DNA of 64,000 nt from UBA10649 sp965278965 (GCA_965278965.1 OZ257127.1:3100001-3164000); one strand, 5' to 3'. Counted from the first letter of the stretch, positions 1 to 8,946 are shown. The notes: generated by a model not told the origin, from the letters alone. Numbers and translations are program-made.

Positions 1-752
1 CGATCGCCAACGCCTCGCGACACCGCGACTACTTCGTCGTCCTCGCCGGGCTGACCGAGGTCGACCCGGCGCACATGAACGAGGCGATCGACTACCTGAT
101 GGAGTCGTCGGTCGACGCCATCTTGGTCCTCGCACCGGTCTTCGCCGCGGTCGATGCATTGCGGGACGGCGACTTCGCGGTCCCGGTGATCCGCCTGGGC
201 GACTCCCGGCCGGAGGTCCGGTCGCCCCTGGCCATCGACCAGGTCGAGGGCGCGCGCCTGGCGACCCGTCACCTGCTCGAGCTGGGGCACCGCTCGGTCC
301 TGCACATCTCCGGCCCCCTCGACTGGCTCGATGCAGATGGCCGGGCGCGTGGGTGGCGGGCCGAGCTCGACGCCTGGGGCGTCGAGGCGCCGTCGATCGT
401 CGCGGGGGACTGGAGCGCGGAGTCGGGGTACGCGGCCGGCCGGCACCTGGCCGCCCGGGGGGATGTGACGGCCGTCTTCGCCGGGAACGACCAGATGGCA
501 CTCGGGCTCGTCCGCGCGCTGGAGGACTCCGGCCTGAGCGTGCCCGGCGACGTCAGCGTCGTCGGCTTCGACGACGTTCCCGACTCGGCGTTCTTCGGCC
601 CGGCGCTCACGACGGTGCGGCAGGACTTCGCCGAGGTGGGCCGGCGCAGCGTCGATGCCGCCCTCGCCCGCGTGCACGGCGCCGTCGTCCCGGACCTCCC
701 GCCGGTGTCGCCCGAGCTTCTCGTGCGGGCGAGCACTGCACCTCCGTCCTGA
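1..752 (+). CDS. LacI-family transcriptional regulator, 5'-truncated by window edge
   Basis: The reading frame is open from base 3, so the helix-turn-helix N-terminus lies outside the window. What is visible is the periplasmic-binding-protein-like effector domain of the LacI/GalR family: 'HLLELGHRSVLHISG', then 'FAGNDQMALGLVRALEDSG' and 'VSVVGFDDVPDSAFF', ending with the usual 'LTTVRQDF' segment. It is clearly paralogous to the complete LacI at 7302-8348 at the other end of the sugar transporter operon. Lying directly upstream of the binding-protein gene, it probably senses the transported sugar and represses that operon through the AGCGCT sites at 815 and 895 (inference). A weak GGGTGA/TCACCC stem at 758-783 follows its stop. 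Confidence 0.93.
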   Translation, partial: IANASRHRDYFVVLAGLTEVDPAHMNEAIDYLMESSVDAILVLAPVFAAVDALRDGDFAVPVIRLGDSRPEVRSPLAIDQVEGARLATRHLLELGHRSVLHISGPLDWLDADGRARGWRAELDAWGVEAPSIVAGDWSAESGYAAGRHLAARGDVTAVFAGNDQMALGLVRALEDSGLSVPGDVSVVGFDDVPDSAFFGPALTTVRQDFAEVGRRSVDAALARVHGAVVPDLPPVSPELLVRASTAPPS

Positions 753-810
753 TGGAGGGGTGAACAGTTGTGAACCCTCACCCGAGCGTCCGCTGCCAGT
801 CGATTTGACC

Positions 811-905
811 GAAAAGCGCTGAAAATCGGGCGATTTGTTGCATCATCTGGTTATCAGATCGTGACCAAATTCCCCGCGCGTACCGCCAAATGTGAGCGCT
901 AATAT
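811..905. promoter_or_regulatory. Candidate LacI-type operators and promoter region of the sugar operon
   Basis: The 234-base gap between the partial lacI and the binding-protein gene contains two copies of the palindromic core AGCGCT, at 815-820 and 895-900, centred exactly 80 bases apart. The second sits in the more extended imperfect palindrome TGAGCGCTAA. Central-CpG palindromes of this kind are typical LacI/GalR operators, and two sites at this spacing would allow looping or cooperative binding. No convincing -35/-10 pair was identified, although TTGACC occurs at 805-810. Function is inferred from position and symmetry. Confidence 0.45.
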
Positions 906-986
906 CGCAGCGGCGACCCAGTCGGGTCGGTGGTCGAGGTGCTTTCCGGCTGCGGTCGGGAAACAGCCACATTCGGGAGGTTGGAT

Positions 987-2021
987 ATGCGAAAGCGCAT
1001 GATGGCGGGGGTGGCTCTTGTCGGAGCCGTGACACTCGCCCTTGCAGGGTGCTCGTCGAGCTCGGGCTCCGAGGAGAGCTCCACAGCAGGCGGGGACACG
1101 GCCGCGACGGCCGCGGCATCCGCAGCGGCATCGGCCGCCGGTGGCGAGCCGATCTCGGTCGGGTTCGCACAGACGGGCTCTGAGAGCGGTTGGCGATCGG
1201 CCAACACCGAGTCCATGAAGGAGGCGTTCTCGGAGGCCAACGGCTTCAACCTGACCTTCAACGCGGCCGACAACGATCCGGCGGCGCAGATCGCCGCCGT
1301 CCGCTCGTTCATCAACCAGGGCGTCGACGCGATCGTCATCGCTCCGATCGTGTCCGACGGCTGGGACGACGTGCTGAAGGAGGCCCAGGACGCCAACATC
1401 CCGGTCATCCTCGAGGACCGCACCCTCAGCGCGCCCGACGACCTGTTCGCCAGCTGGGTCGGTCTGGACTTCAAGAAGGAAGGCGTGACCGCCGGGACGT
1501 GGGCCAAGGAGCAGTACGGCGACACCGCCACCAAGATGGTCGTCCTTGAGGGCACGACCGGATCTGCGCCGGCCAACGACCGCGCAGCCGGGTTCGACGA
1601 GGCCATCGCCGGCTCGAAGATCGAGAAGATCGACTCGCAGACCGGTGACTTCACCCGTGACGGCGGCAAGAAGGTCATGGAGGGCTTCCTGCAGAAGTAC
1701 GGAGCCGACGGGATCGACCTCGTCTACGCGCACAACGACGACATGGCCCTCGGCGCGATCGAGGCCATCGAGGCGGCGGGCGCGAAGCCGGGCGAGGACA
1801 TCAAGATCATCTCGATCGACGCGGTCAAGGACGGCATGCAGGCGCTGGTCGACGGGAAGATCAACTACATCGTCGAGTGCAACCCGCTGCTCGGCGAGCT
1901 CGCGGCCGGACTGGTCAAGGACGTCCTTGCCGGTACCCCGGTGGAGAAGGCGAACTTCGTCGTGGACTCGGCCTTCAACCAGGAAGAGGCTGCAGCCGCA
2001 CTGCCGGACCGCAAGTACTAA
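987..2021 (+). CDS. ytfQ: Sugar ABC transporter substrate-binding lipoprotein (YtfQ-like)
   Basis: A 344-aa secreted lipoprotein that should capture a sugar outside the membrane and deliver it to the permeases downstream. The N-terminus is a lipoprotein signal: basic start, hydrophobic stretch, lipobox LAGC with Cys22, then a Ser/Ala-rich linker to about residue 50. The rest is a periplasmic-binding fold with segments very like E. coli YtfQ (galactofuranose binding): 'AVRSFINQGVDAIVIAP', 'GDFTRDGGKKVMEGFL', 'VYAHNDDMALGAIEAI'. The ATG at 987 is chosen because GGGAGG lies six bases upstream; an in-frame GTG at 930 would put 19 residues before the signal. First gene of the operon. Galactofuranose as substrate is inference; a related furanose or pentose is possible. 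Confidence 0.93.
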   Translation: MRKRMMAGVALVGAVTLALAGCSSSSGSEESSTAGGDTAATAAASAAASAAGGEPISVGFAQTGSESGWRSANTESMKEAFSEANGFNLTFNAADNDPAAQIAAVRSFINQGVDAIVIAPIVSDGWDDVLKEAQDANIPVILEDRTLSAPDDLFASWVGLDFKKEGVTAGTWAKEQYGDTATKMVVLEGTTGSAPANDRAAGFDEAIAGSKIEKIDSQTGDFTRDGGKKVMEGFLQKYGADGIDLVYAHNDDMALGAIEAIEAAGAKPGEDIKIISIDAVKDGMQALVDGKINYIVECNPLLGELAAGLVKDVLAGTPVEKANFVVDSAFNQEEAAAALPDRKY

Positions 2022-2058
2022 GTCCGGTTTCGCCCTAGCCTGATCGACAGGTGCGTGC

Positions 2059-2092
2059 AGATCGGGAGGCCGGCGTGCCGGCCTCCCGATCT
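2059..2092 (+). repeat. Perfect intercistronic hairpin (16-bp stem)
   Basis: Inverted repeat with a 16-bp perfect stem (left arm 2059-2074, right arm 2077-2092; arm begins AGATCGGGAGG) lying between the binding-protein stop (2021) and the ATPase start (2123). No T-tract follows, so it is more likely a 3'-protecting and attenuating mRNA hairpin than a full terminator. Such hairpins after binding-protein genes commonly raise binding-protein yield over transporter subunits; that role here is inferred. Confidence 0.75.
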
Positions 2093-2122
2093 GGCGCCCG
2101 CCACGACTTGGAGGTGGCCGAC

Positions 2123-3655
2123 GTGAGTGGTTCGCCCAGATCCGCGATCGTCGAGATGCGAGGGATCTCGATCGCGTTCCCGGGGGTGCTGGCACTCGAC
2201 AACGTCGACTTCTCGCTCCGCGGTGGCGAGGTGCACGCGCTGATGGGGGAGAACGGCGCGGGCAAGTCGACCCTCATCAAGGCCCTCACCGGCGTCTACG
2301 GGATCGATGCCGGCACGATCACCGTGCGGGACGCCCCGGTCCTGTTCCGGACGGCTTCCGATGCGCAGGCCGCCGGTATCTCGACGGTCTACCAGGAGGT
2401 GAACCTGTGCCCGAACCTCTCGGTCGGCGAGAACATCATGCTCGGCCGCGAGCCGCGTCGGCGCGGACGCATCGACTGGCGTGCAGTCCATGAGCAGGCC
2501 GCCGCGCATCTGAACAGCCTCGGGCTCGACCTCGACACGAGGACAACTCTCTCCACGCACTCGATCGCGATCCAGCAGCTCGTCGCGATCAGCCGGGCGA
2601 TGGTGGTCGACTCGTCCGTCCTCATTCTCGACGAGCCGACGTCGAGCCTCGACCGCGACGAGGTCGACCGCCTGTTCACGGTGATCCGGGACCTTCGAGA
2701 GTCGGGGGTGGCGATCTTGTTCGTCAGCCACTTCCTTGAGCAGGTGTATGAGATCTCCGACCGCGTGACCGTCCTCCGCAACGGCCGCCTCGTCGGCGAG
2801 TTCGCCATCGAGGACCTCCCCCGCGACCAGCTCGTCACCATGATGATCGGCCGCGAGCTCGACACCCTCGACGCGCTGTCCGTGAGCGCAGCCCGTGACA
2901 TCGACCGGTCCGGGGAGCCGGTTTTCGCGGCGAGCGGACTGGGCCGGCGGAAGATGCTGGAGCCGGCCGACATCGACGTCTACACCGGCGAGGTGGTCGG
3001 CCTCGCCGGACTCCTCGGGTCCGGTCGGACCGAGCTCGTCCGCCTCATCTACGGTGCCGACCGCGCTGACTCCGGGACCATCGCCGTGGACGGCGTGCCC
3101 ACGCGCATCGGTAGCCCGCACCAGGCGATCGCCCTGAAGATCGCCTTCTCCTCCGAGGATCGGCGTGGCGAGGGCATCGTGTCTGACCTGACGATCGCGG
3201 AGAACATCGTGCTGGGGATGCAGGCCAGCCGAGGGTGGATGCGTCCCATCCGCCGAAGTGAGCGCGAAGCGATCGTCGCCGAGTACGTCGACGCCCTCGG
3301 CGTTCGCCCGGCGAACCCGGACGCCCTCGCTGGGACGTTGTCGGGAGGCAACCAGCAGAAGGTGGTGCTCGCCCGCTGGCTCGCCACGAGACCGCGGTTG
3401 CTGATCCTGGACGAGCCGACACGAGGGATCGATGTCGGGGCCAAGGCAGATATCCAGCGCAAGGTGGCCGAGCTGTCGGCGGACGGTCTCTCCGTCATCT
3501 TCATCTCGTCCGAGCTCGAAGAGGTGCTGCGGATGGCCCAGCGCGTCATCGTGATGCGTGACCGCCGCGAGATCGGCGAGCTCGTGTCCAGCGAGGTGGG
3601 CCTGCCCGACCTCATCGCCATGATCGCGAGCGCGGACGTGGGGAGCGCGGCATGA
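2123..3655 (+). CDS. ytfR: Sugar ABC transporter ATP-binding protein, double NBD (YtfR-like)
   Basis: A 510-aa ATPase with two fused nucleotide-binding domains, the form used by RbsA/MglA/YtfR-type sugar importers. The N-terminal half has Walker A GENGAGKST, a degenerate signature 'SIAIQQLVAISRA' and Walker B 'LILDEPTSSLD'. The C-terminal half has a degenerate P-loop (GLLGSGRTEL), a good signature (LSGGNQQK) and 'LILDEPTRGIDVGAK', the usual asymmetry of the family. The GTG at 2123 is chosen because GGAGG precedes it by eight bases; the frame stays open upstream through the hairpin, but that extension has no family similarity. The stop overlaps the next start (ATGA). It powers uptake with the permeases at 3652 and 4704. 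Confidence 0.93.
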   Translation: MSGSPRSAIVEMRGISIAFPGVLALDNVDFSLRGGEVHALMGENGAGKSTLIKALTGVYGIDAGTITVRDAPVLFRTASDAQAAGISTVYQEVNLCPNLSVGENIMLGREPRRRGRIDWRAVHEQAAAHLNSLGLDLDTRTTLSTHSIAIQQLVAISRAMVVDSSVLILDEPTSSLDRDEVDRLFTVIRDLRESGVAILFVSHFLEQVYEISDRVTVLRNGRLVGEFAIEDLPRDQLVTMMIGRELDTLDALSVSAARDIDRSGEPVFAASGLGRRKMLEPADIDVYTGEVVGLAGLLGSGRTELVRLIYGADRADSGTIAVDGVPTRIGSPHQAIALKIAFSSEDRRGEGIVSDLTIAENIVLGMQASRGWMRPIRRSEREAIVAEYVDALGVRPANPDALAGTLSGGNQQKVVLARWLATRPRLLILDEPTRGIDVGAKADIQRKVAELSADGLSVIFISSELEEVLRMAQRVIVMRDRREIGELVSSEVGLPDLIAMIASADVGSAA

Positions 3656-4707
3656 CCGGCGTGCGACGGCTGATGGGACACCGCCTCTTCTGGCCGGTGA
3701 CGGCGCTCCTCGTCCTCATCATCGTCAACACGATCGCGCGCCCCCAGTTCATCCGGATCACCGTCCGCGACGGCCAGCTCTACGGCGCACTCATCGACAT
3801 CCTTCGCAACTGCTCGCCGCTGCTGCTCGTCGCGCTGGGTATGACGATCGTCATCGCCACGCGCGGTATCGACCTGTCGGTGGGCGCCGTGATGGCCGTT
3901 GCAGGGGCCGTGGCCCTGACGATCATCGACGGCTCGGGCGACCCGAACAACCTGGGGACCGTGGCGATCGCGATCGTGACGGCGATCCTGGTCGCCCTCG
4001 CGCTCGGCACGTTCAACGGCCTGCTGGTCGCCCGGCTCGGGATACAACCAATCGTCGCCACCCTCGTGCTCATGCTTGCCGGTCGTGGGATGGCCCTGCT
4101 CATCACCGGCGGCTTCATCACGACGGTCAACAGCGACCCGTTCTCCTACATCGCGACGGGCTACCTGCTCGGCGTGCCGTTCGCCTTCATCATCGCGATC
4201 GTCGCCGTGATCGTCGTAGCCCTGTTCGAGCGGCGGACCGCCCTGGGGATGCTCACCGAGGCGGTCGGCATCAACCCGGAGGCGAGCCGGCTGGCCGGCG
4301 TGCGCTCGCGAGGCATCGTCTTCAGCGCGTACATGCTCAGCGGTCTCCTCGCCGGCATCGCGGGGCTCATCTACAGCGCGAACATCCGAGCTGCCGACGC
4401 CAACGCCGCCGGGCTGTTCATCGAGCTCTACGCGATCCTCGCCGTCGTCCTCGGTGGGACCTCTCTGGGAGGCGGCAAGTTCAGCATCGCCGGGACCGTG
4501 GTCGGCGTGCTCATCATCGAGACACTGGACTCGACGATCCTCTTCCTGGGCGTGCCGTCGGCACAGAGCCCGGTGTTCTTCGCGCTGGTCGTCGTGCTGG
4601 TCGTGATCGTCCAGTCGCCACGGCTGCGGTCACTGGGCCGACGCCGGCGCACGAGCGTCCTGCCCCCGGCTGCGCGGCAGGACGAGAAGGTCGAGGCAGG
4701 GGCATGA
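3652..4707 (+). CDS. ytfT: Sugar ABC transporter permease (YtfT-like, BPD_transp_2)
   Basis: A 351-aa polytopic inner-membrane protein of the ribose/galactofuranose permease family, one half of the transmembrane channel. The segment 'GMTIVIATRGIDLSVGAVMA' is the hallmark loop of the family, and 'AVVLGGTSLGGGKFSIAGT' marks the C-terminal cytoplasmic coupling region. Several hydrophobic helices span residues 10-325, followed by a basic tail. It overlaps both neighbours by four bases (ATGA), so translation is probably coupled. It should pair with the next permease as a heterodimer, as YtfT/YjfF do in E. coli (family knowledge). Confidence 0.92.
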   Translation: MTGVRRLMGHRLFWPVTALLVLIIVNTIARPQFIRITVRDGQLYGALIDILRNCSPLLLVALGMTIVIATRGIDLSVGAVMAVAGAVALTIIDGSGDPNNLGTVAIAIVTAILVALALGTFNGLLVARLGIQPIVATLVLMLAGRGMALLITGGFITTVNSDPFSYIATGYLLGVPFAFIIAIVAVIVVALFERRTALGMLTEAVGINPEASRLAGVRSRGIVFSAYMLSGLLAGIAGLIYSANIRAADANAAGLFIELYAILAVVLGGTSLGGGKFSIAGTVVGVLIIETLDSTILFLGVPSAQSPVFFALVVVLVVIVQSPRLRSLGRRRRTSVLPPAARQDEKVEAGA

Positions 4708-5723
4708 CCGCGCTCGCGCCGCACGCCGGCACCCGTACCCGCCTGGGCAAGGCGAACGACCGGTTCCTCAGCCGTCACGCCTCGATGGTTCCCACCTTCG
4801 CCGCGGTCGTCGTCCTGGCCCTGCTCCTCCTGGCGGCGCAGATCCATTTCGGCAACTTCGTCACGCCGCGGAACATGTCGGCGCTGCTGCTGGACAACGC
4901 GTACCTCATGGTCATCGCCGTGGGGATGACGTTCGTCATCCTCACGGCCGGGATCGACCTCTCGGTCGGGTCCGTGATGGCGTTCACCGGGATCCTGCTG
5001 GCACAGCTTCTCGGCAGCGGTCTGCCGACCGGCGTCGCGGTGCCCGCGGTCCTCGCGGCGGGGGCGCTGATCGGGCTGCTCATCGGGATCCTCGTCCAGT
5101 ACTTCGACGTCCAGCCGTTCATCGCGTCGCTCGCCGGCCTGTTCCTCGCCCGAGGACTCGCGTTCGTGGTGAGCCTCGCCTCGATCCGGGTCGAGGACGA
5201 CTCGCTGCTGTGGCTGCAGTCGACGCGCATCACGTTCGGCAGCTGGTACATCACGCCGACCGGCATCATCGCGCTGGCCTCGGTGTCCATCGGCGCGGTC
5301 GTCCTGCAGTACACGCGCTTCGGCCGCACGATCTACGCGATCGGCGGCAACGAGCAGTCCGCCCGGCTGATGGGGCTGAAGGTCGCCCGGACGAAGATCC
5401 TGGTGTATCTGATCTCCGGCACGCTCGCGGGCGTGGCAGGGGTCCTGCTGACGGCCTACTCCGGCGCGGGCTACCCCCGCAACGGGATCGGTACCGAGCT
5501 CGACGCGATCGCTGCGGTCGTCATCGGCGGAACGCTGCTGTCCGGTGGCCGTGGCTACGTCGTGGGCTCGATGATCGGCGTGTTCGTCTACGGCACCATC
5601 AAGGCGATCATCTCGTTCATGGGCGCCGAGCAGTCGTGGATGCAGATCATCGTCGGTGCCCTGCTCCTGCTGTTCATCCTCATCCAGCGCTTCATCGTCG
5701 CCCGGTCCGAACGACGGGAGTAG
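4704..5723 (+). CDS. yjfF: Sugar ABC transporter permease (YjfF-like, BPD_transp_2)
   Basis: A 339-aa membrane permease paralogous to the preceding gene; its shared loop reads 'GMTFVILTAGIDLSVGSVMA' and the coupling segment 'AVVIGGTLLSGGRGYVVGS'. Hydrophobic helices run from about residue 30 to 330. The start overlaps the previous stop (ATGA). Together with ytfT it forms the heteromeric channel. A second ATPase gene follows after 47 bases, so this channel could be served by either of two ATPases. Confidence 0.92.
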   Translation: MTALAPHAGTRTRLGKANDRFLSRHASMVPTFAAVVVLALLLLAAQIHFGNFVTPRNMSALLLDNAYLMVIAVGMTFVILTAGIDLSVGSVMAFTGILLAQLLGSGLPTGVAVPAVLAAGALIGLLIGILVQYFDVQPFIASLAGLFLARGLAFVVSLASIRVEDDSLLWLQSTRITFGSWYITPTGIIALASVSIGAVVLQYTRFGRTIYAIGGNEQSARLMGLKVARTKILVYLISGTLAGVAGVLLTAYSGAGYPRNGIGTELDAIAAVVIGGTLLSGGRGYVVGSMIGVFVYGTIKAIISFMGAEQSWMQIIVGALLLLFILIQRFIVARSERRE

Positions 5724-5770
5724 GGCGGCTGCGCGTTGCCGGGGACCAGCCGACCGGCGACAATGACCCG

Positions 5771-7309
5771 GTGGACCGCCCCTCCGCGCTTCTCGAGGTC
5801 TCCGGCGCCACGGTCCGGCTCGGCGGCCACCTCGCCCTCGACGGGGTGGACTTCCGGTTGTTCACCGGCGAGGTCCACTCGCTGATGGGCGAGAACGGCG
5901 CCGGGAAGTCGACCCTGGTGAAGGCGATCACCGGTGCGCTCCAGCTCGACGCGGGGACCATCCGGCTCGGGCGGGAGACCGTCGACTTCGACTCCCCGCT
6001 CGCGGCCCAGCGCGCCGGGATCAGCACGGTCTACCAGGAGATCGAGCTCCTGCCGAACGTCTCGGTCGCGGAGAACATCGCACTCGGGCGGGAGCCGCGC
6101 CGGTTCGGGCTGATCGACTGGCGGGAGATGCGCCGATCCGCTGCTGGGGTCCTCGACGAGCTCGGACTCGACGTCGACCCCGGGTCCCTCCTGGGCACCC
6201 ACCCGGTCGCGGTGCAGCAGCTTGTGGCGATCGCCCGGGCGATCGCCACGAACCTCCAGGTCCTGGTGCTCGACGAGCCGACCTCGAGCCTGGACGTTGA
6301 CGAGGTGGCCGAGCTCTTCCGCGTGATGCGTGAGCTCAAGCGTCGAGGTGTCGCCATCTTGTTCGTCTCCCACGTCCTGGAGCAGGTCTACGAGGTCTGC
6401 GATCGCATCACGGTGCTGCGGGACGGCCGGCTCGTCGGGGAGTACCGGACGAACGAGTTGCTGCGCGTGGACCTCGTCGAGAAGATGCTCGGGCGCGAGC
6501 CTGCGGCTCACCGGGCCGCGGTCACGTTCGAGGCGCAGGGCGACGGCGATGAGCGTCCGATCACGCTGCGCACGCGCGGACTCACGGTGGCACCGGGGAT
6601 CGCGGACGCCGACCTGGACCTCGGCGCCGGGGAGGTCCTCGGCCTCGCGGGGCTCCTGGGTTCGGGGCGGACCGAGCTGGCCCGCGGCCTGACGGGCGTC
6701 GACCGCCTGCAGTCGGGGGTGGTCGTGGTGGAGGAGCGGACGGCTCACCTGTCCTCGCCGCGGCGCGCGATGTCCCTGGGCGTCGTGTACTCGTCCGAGA
6801 ACCGGCGCACGGAGGGGATCGTCGACGACCTGACCGTGCAGGAGAACATCATGCTGGCCCTCCAGGCGCAACGAGGAGTGCTGCGGCGCATCGGCCGTGC
6901 GCGGCAGCGCGAGCTCGCCGCGAGCTGGATAGAGGCCCTCGACATCCGGCCCGCGGCCCCGGACGCCTTGGCGGGAACGCTGTCAGGCGGCAACCAGCAG
7001 AAGGTGCTGCTGGCCCGGCTGCTTGCGGTGTCGCCGCGCGTCCTGGTCCTCGATGAGCCGACGCGGGGGATCGACGTCGGGGCAAAGGTCGAGGTGCAGA
7101 ACCTCGTCGCCGACCTGGCCGACAACGGGCTCTCGGTGATCTTCATCTCCGCCGAGCTGGAGGAGGTGCTGCGTGTCTGCGATCGCGTGGTCGTGCTCCG
7201 CGACGGGCGGATCGTCGACACCGTGCTGCCGTCCGACGTGACCGTGGATCAGCTGCTCGCGATCGCGGCGCGTCCAGCACCGACGCAGGCCGGGTCGCCG
7301 GATGGCTGA
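5771..7309 (+). CDS. Second double-NBD sugar ABC ATPase
   Basis: A 512-aa protein with the same layout as the ATPase at 2123: first half with GENGAGKST and 'LVLDEPTSSLD', second half with degenerate P-loop GLLGSGRTEL, signature LSGGNQQK and 'LVLDEPTRGIDVGAK'. The two ATPases are paralogs over their whole length. I chose the GTG at 5771 because the similarity to the paralog begins soon after it ('LLEVSGATVRLGG'); no strong ribosome site is visible. The same frame is open further upstream but only as an overlap with yjfF. A single binding protein and one permease pair with two complete ATPases is unusual. It may be a recent duplication, or serve a distant binding protein. Confidence 0.9.
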   Translation: MDRPSALLEVSGATVRLGGHLALDGVDFRLFTGEVHSLMGENGAGKSTLVKAITGALQLDAGTIRLGRETVDFDSPLAAQRAGISTVYQEIELLPNVSVAENIALGREPRRFGLIDWREMRRSAAGVLDELGLDVDPGSLLGTHPVAVQQLVAIARAIATNLQVLVLDEPTSSLDVDEVAELFRVMRELKRRGVAILFVSHVLEQVYEVCDRITVLRDGRLVGEYRTNELLRVDLVEKMLGREPAAHRAAVTFEAQGDGDERPITLRTRGLTVAPGIADADLDLGAGEVLGLAGLLGSGRTELARGLTGVDRLQSGVVVVEERTAHLSSPRRAMSLGVVYSSENRRTEGIVDDLTVQENIMLALQAQRGVLRRIGRARQRELAASWIEALDIRPAAPDALAGTLSGGNQQKVLLARLLAVSPRVLVLDEPTRGIDVGAKVEVQNLVADLADNGLSVIFISAELEEVLRVCDRVVVLRDGRIVDTVLPSDVTVDQLLAIAARPAPTQAGSPDG

Positions 7310-8348
7310 GTCCCGACCAGAGCGCGCTCCGAACATCTTCGACGTCGCTCGACTGGCTGGCGTCTCGCACCAGACCGTCTCCCGAGTCATCAACGGCCTG
7401 CCCAACGTACGACCGGCCACCCGCGACCGCGTCGAGCGCGCGATCCGCCAGCTGCGCTACAGCCCGTCGCCGCAGGCACGTGCACTGGTGACGCGTCGGA
7501 CACGGACCCTCGGACTGGTCACGCCGAGCATCGCCGACCACGGCCCCAACGTGATCGCGATGCACTTCAACCTCGCCGCTCGTGCGGCGCGGTACCGCGT
7601 GGACACCGTGAGCACGGTCGGCGACGACCCGTCGAGCGTCCGCACGACTGTGGAGTCGCTGCTGCGGCAGCGGGTCGACGGGATCGCGATGATCGTCGTC
7701 GACAGCAGCGTGCTGGAGCTCGTGCGCGGTCTCGACGTCGGTGTGCCGGTCGTCGCATCGGCCTCGACGCAGCGGCGCAGCCCCGTGCTGGTGTCCATCG
7801 ACCAGTACCGCGGCGCGCGCTCGGCGGTCCGGCATCTCGCCGAGCTCGGGCACGAGCGCATCCTCCACGTCACCGGGCCGGCGCGGGCGACCGACTCGAT
7901 CGAACGGGTGCAAGGGTGGCGGGACGAGGTGGCCGAGTGGCACCTTCGCGTCCCCGAGCCGATCGTGGGGGACTGGACGGCCGAGTCGGGCTACACGATC
8001 GGCCGGCGCATCGACGTGCGGCCAGGCGACGCGGTGTTCGCCTCGAACGACCTACTGGCGATGGGCCTCATGTCGGCCTTCCGCGAGCGTGGCCTCGTGG
8101 TCCCCGACGACATCAGCGTCGTCGGCTTCGACGACGTCCCGGAGGCGGCGTACCTGTATCCCCCGCTGACAACGGTGCGTCAGGACTTCGCCGCGCTGGG
8201 CGAGCTCATGATGCAGAAGGTCCTGCTGGCCCTGGAGGAACCAGGCCCGCCATCGGTGGACACGCCGCTGCCGACCAGGCTCGTCGTCCGCGAGTCGACC
8301 CGATCGCGGCACGGCCCGGATGCGACGGGGTCCCACAGCTCCTCGTGA
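7302..8348 (+). CDS. LacI-family transcriptional regulator
   Basis: A 348-aa repressor-type regulator. The N-terminal helix-turn-helix is intact ('NIFDVARLAGVSHQTVSRVI', residues about 12-31) with the hinge region around residues 45-60. It is followed by the sugar-sensing periplasmic-binding-like domain with 'HVTGPARATDSIERVQGWR', 'VFASNDLLAMGLMSAF' and 'VSVVGFDDVPEAAYL'. It overlaps the second ATPase by eight bases, so it is the last gene of the transporter operon and likely feeds back on it. The effector domain resembles that of the partial LacI at the window start, so the two may share ligand or operator, but this cannot be settled from sequence alone. Confidence 0.95.
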   Translation: MAESRPERAPNIFDVARLAGVSHQTVSRVINGLPNVRPATRDRVERAIRQLRYSPSPQARALVTRRTRTLGLVTPSIADHGPNVIAMHFNLAARAARYRVDTVSTVGDDPSSVRTTVESLLRQRVDGIAMIVVDSSVLELVRGLDVGVPVVASASTQRRSPVLVSIDQYRGARSAVRHLAELGHERILHVTGPARATDSIERVQGWRDEVAEWHLRVPEPIVGDWTAESGYTIGRRIDVRPGDAVFASNDLLAMGLMSAFRERGLVVPDDISVVGFDDVPEAAYLYPPLTTVRQDFAALGELMMQKVLLALEEPGPPSVDTPLPTRLVVRESTRSRHGPDATGSHSSS

Positions 8349-8417
8349 TCGCGAGGGTGGCCTGTCGGGCTGGCTCCCGCCGTAGGATCGCTGTGCCCGG
8401 CAGCGAAGGAGGCAGCC

Positions 8418-8882
8418 ATGTCCTACGTCGTTGACTTCGTCGACGTGTCGACAGTCGGGCTGGAGTCTTCTCCGGTCGCGCCGGCGCTTGCGGGCCTGCG
8501 CGCGAACGAGGCCCGCTACTTCTCGAACAAGTACGACCACGTCTTCACCGTCGAGCCGGCGGCCGAGGCGGCCGAGACCGTCGACTGGGTCAGCGGCATC
8601 CTGAAGGACGAGCGTGACCTCGTCATCGCGTCGCCGGCGCTCGAGGCGACCGCGTTCGAGGTCGACGGGGTCCGCTGGGCCTACGTGTTCTACGAGAGTG
8701 GCCTGTCCGTCAACGTGTTGTACACCGTGGCCGACGGGGGCAAGCGCGCGGTCGGCTTCAAACTCTCCGACGGCATGGACGTCCCCGCCGAGCTGGAGTC
8801 GCGGTTCAAGTTCGCCCGGCAGAAGTCGAAGCTGGCCGGGACCATCCGTGGGTCCTACTTCGTCATCAAGGGCACGTACTGA
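8418..8882 (+). CDS. Hypothetical protein, 154 aa
   Basis: I do not recognise a family. The protein is soluble, without signal peptide or membrane segment, acidic in its first half and basic near the C-terminus ('FKFARQKSKLAGTIRGSYF'). There are no Cys or His clusters suggesting metal binding. The start is well supported by GGAGG seven bases before the ATG. It stands alone between the LacI gene (69-base gap) and the hydrolase at 8947 (64-base gap), so context gives no functional hint. Codon use matches its neighbours, so it is probably a genuine gene. Confidence 0.8.
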   Translation: MSYVVDFVDVSTVGLESSPVAPALAGLRANEARYFSNKYDHVFTVEPAAEAAETVDWVSGILKDERDLVIASPALEATAFEVDGVRWAYVFYESGLSVNVLYTVADGGKRAVGFKLSDGMDVPAELESRFKFARQKSKLAGTIRGSYFVIKGTY

Positions 8883-8946
8883 GACGTTCCTTGCGTGCCC
8901 GGCGCGTCGTTGGTCGCGGAGCCGGTCGCATGCCAGGATCGCGCGC

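Noticed and set aside
843..2195. Long open frame on the minus strand across the binding-protein gene
   Set aside because: It is antisense to a confidently identified YtfQ-like gene and has low-complexity Arg/Val/Asp-rich composition. Such frames are expected when third positions are nearly all G or C.
5210..5770. In-frame upstream extension of the second ATPase
   Set aside because: It overlaps the yjfF permease in another frame and has Arg/His-rich composition unlike any ABC protein. Similarity to the paralogous ATPase begins only after the GTG at 5771.
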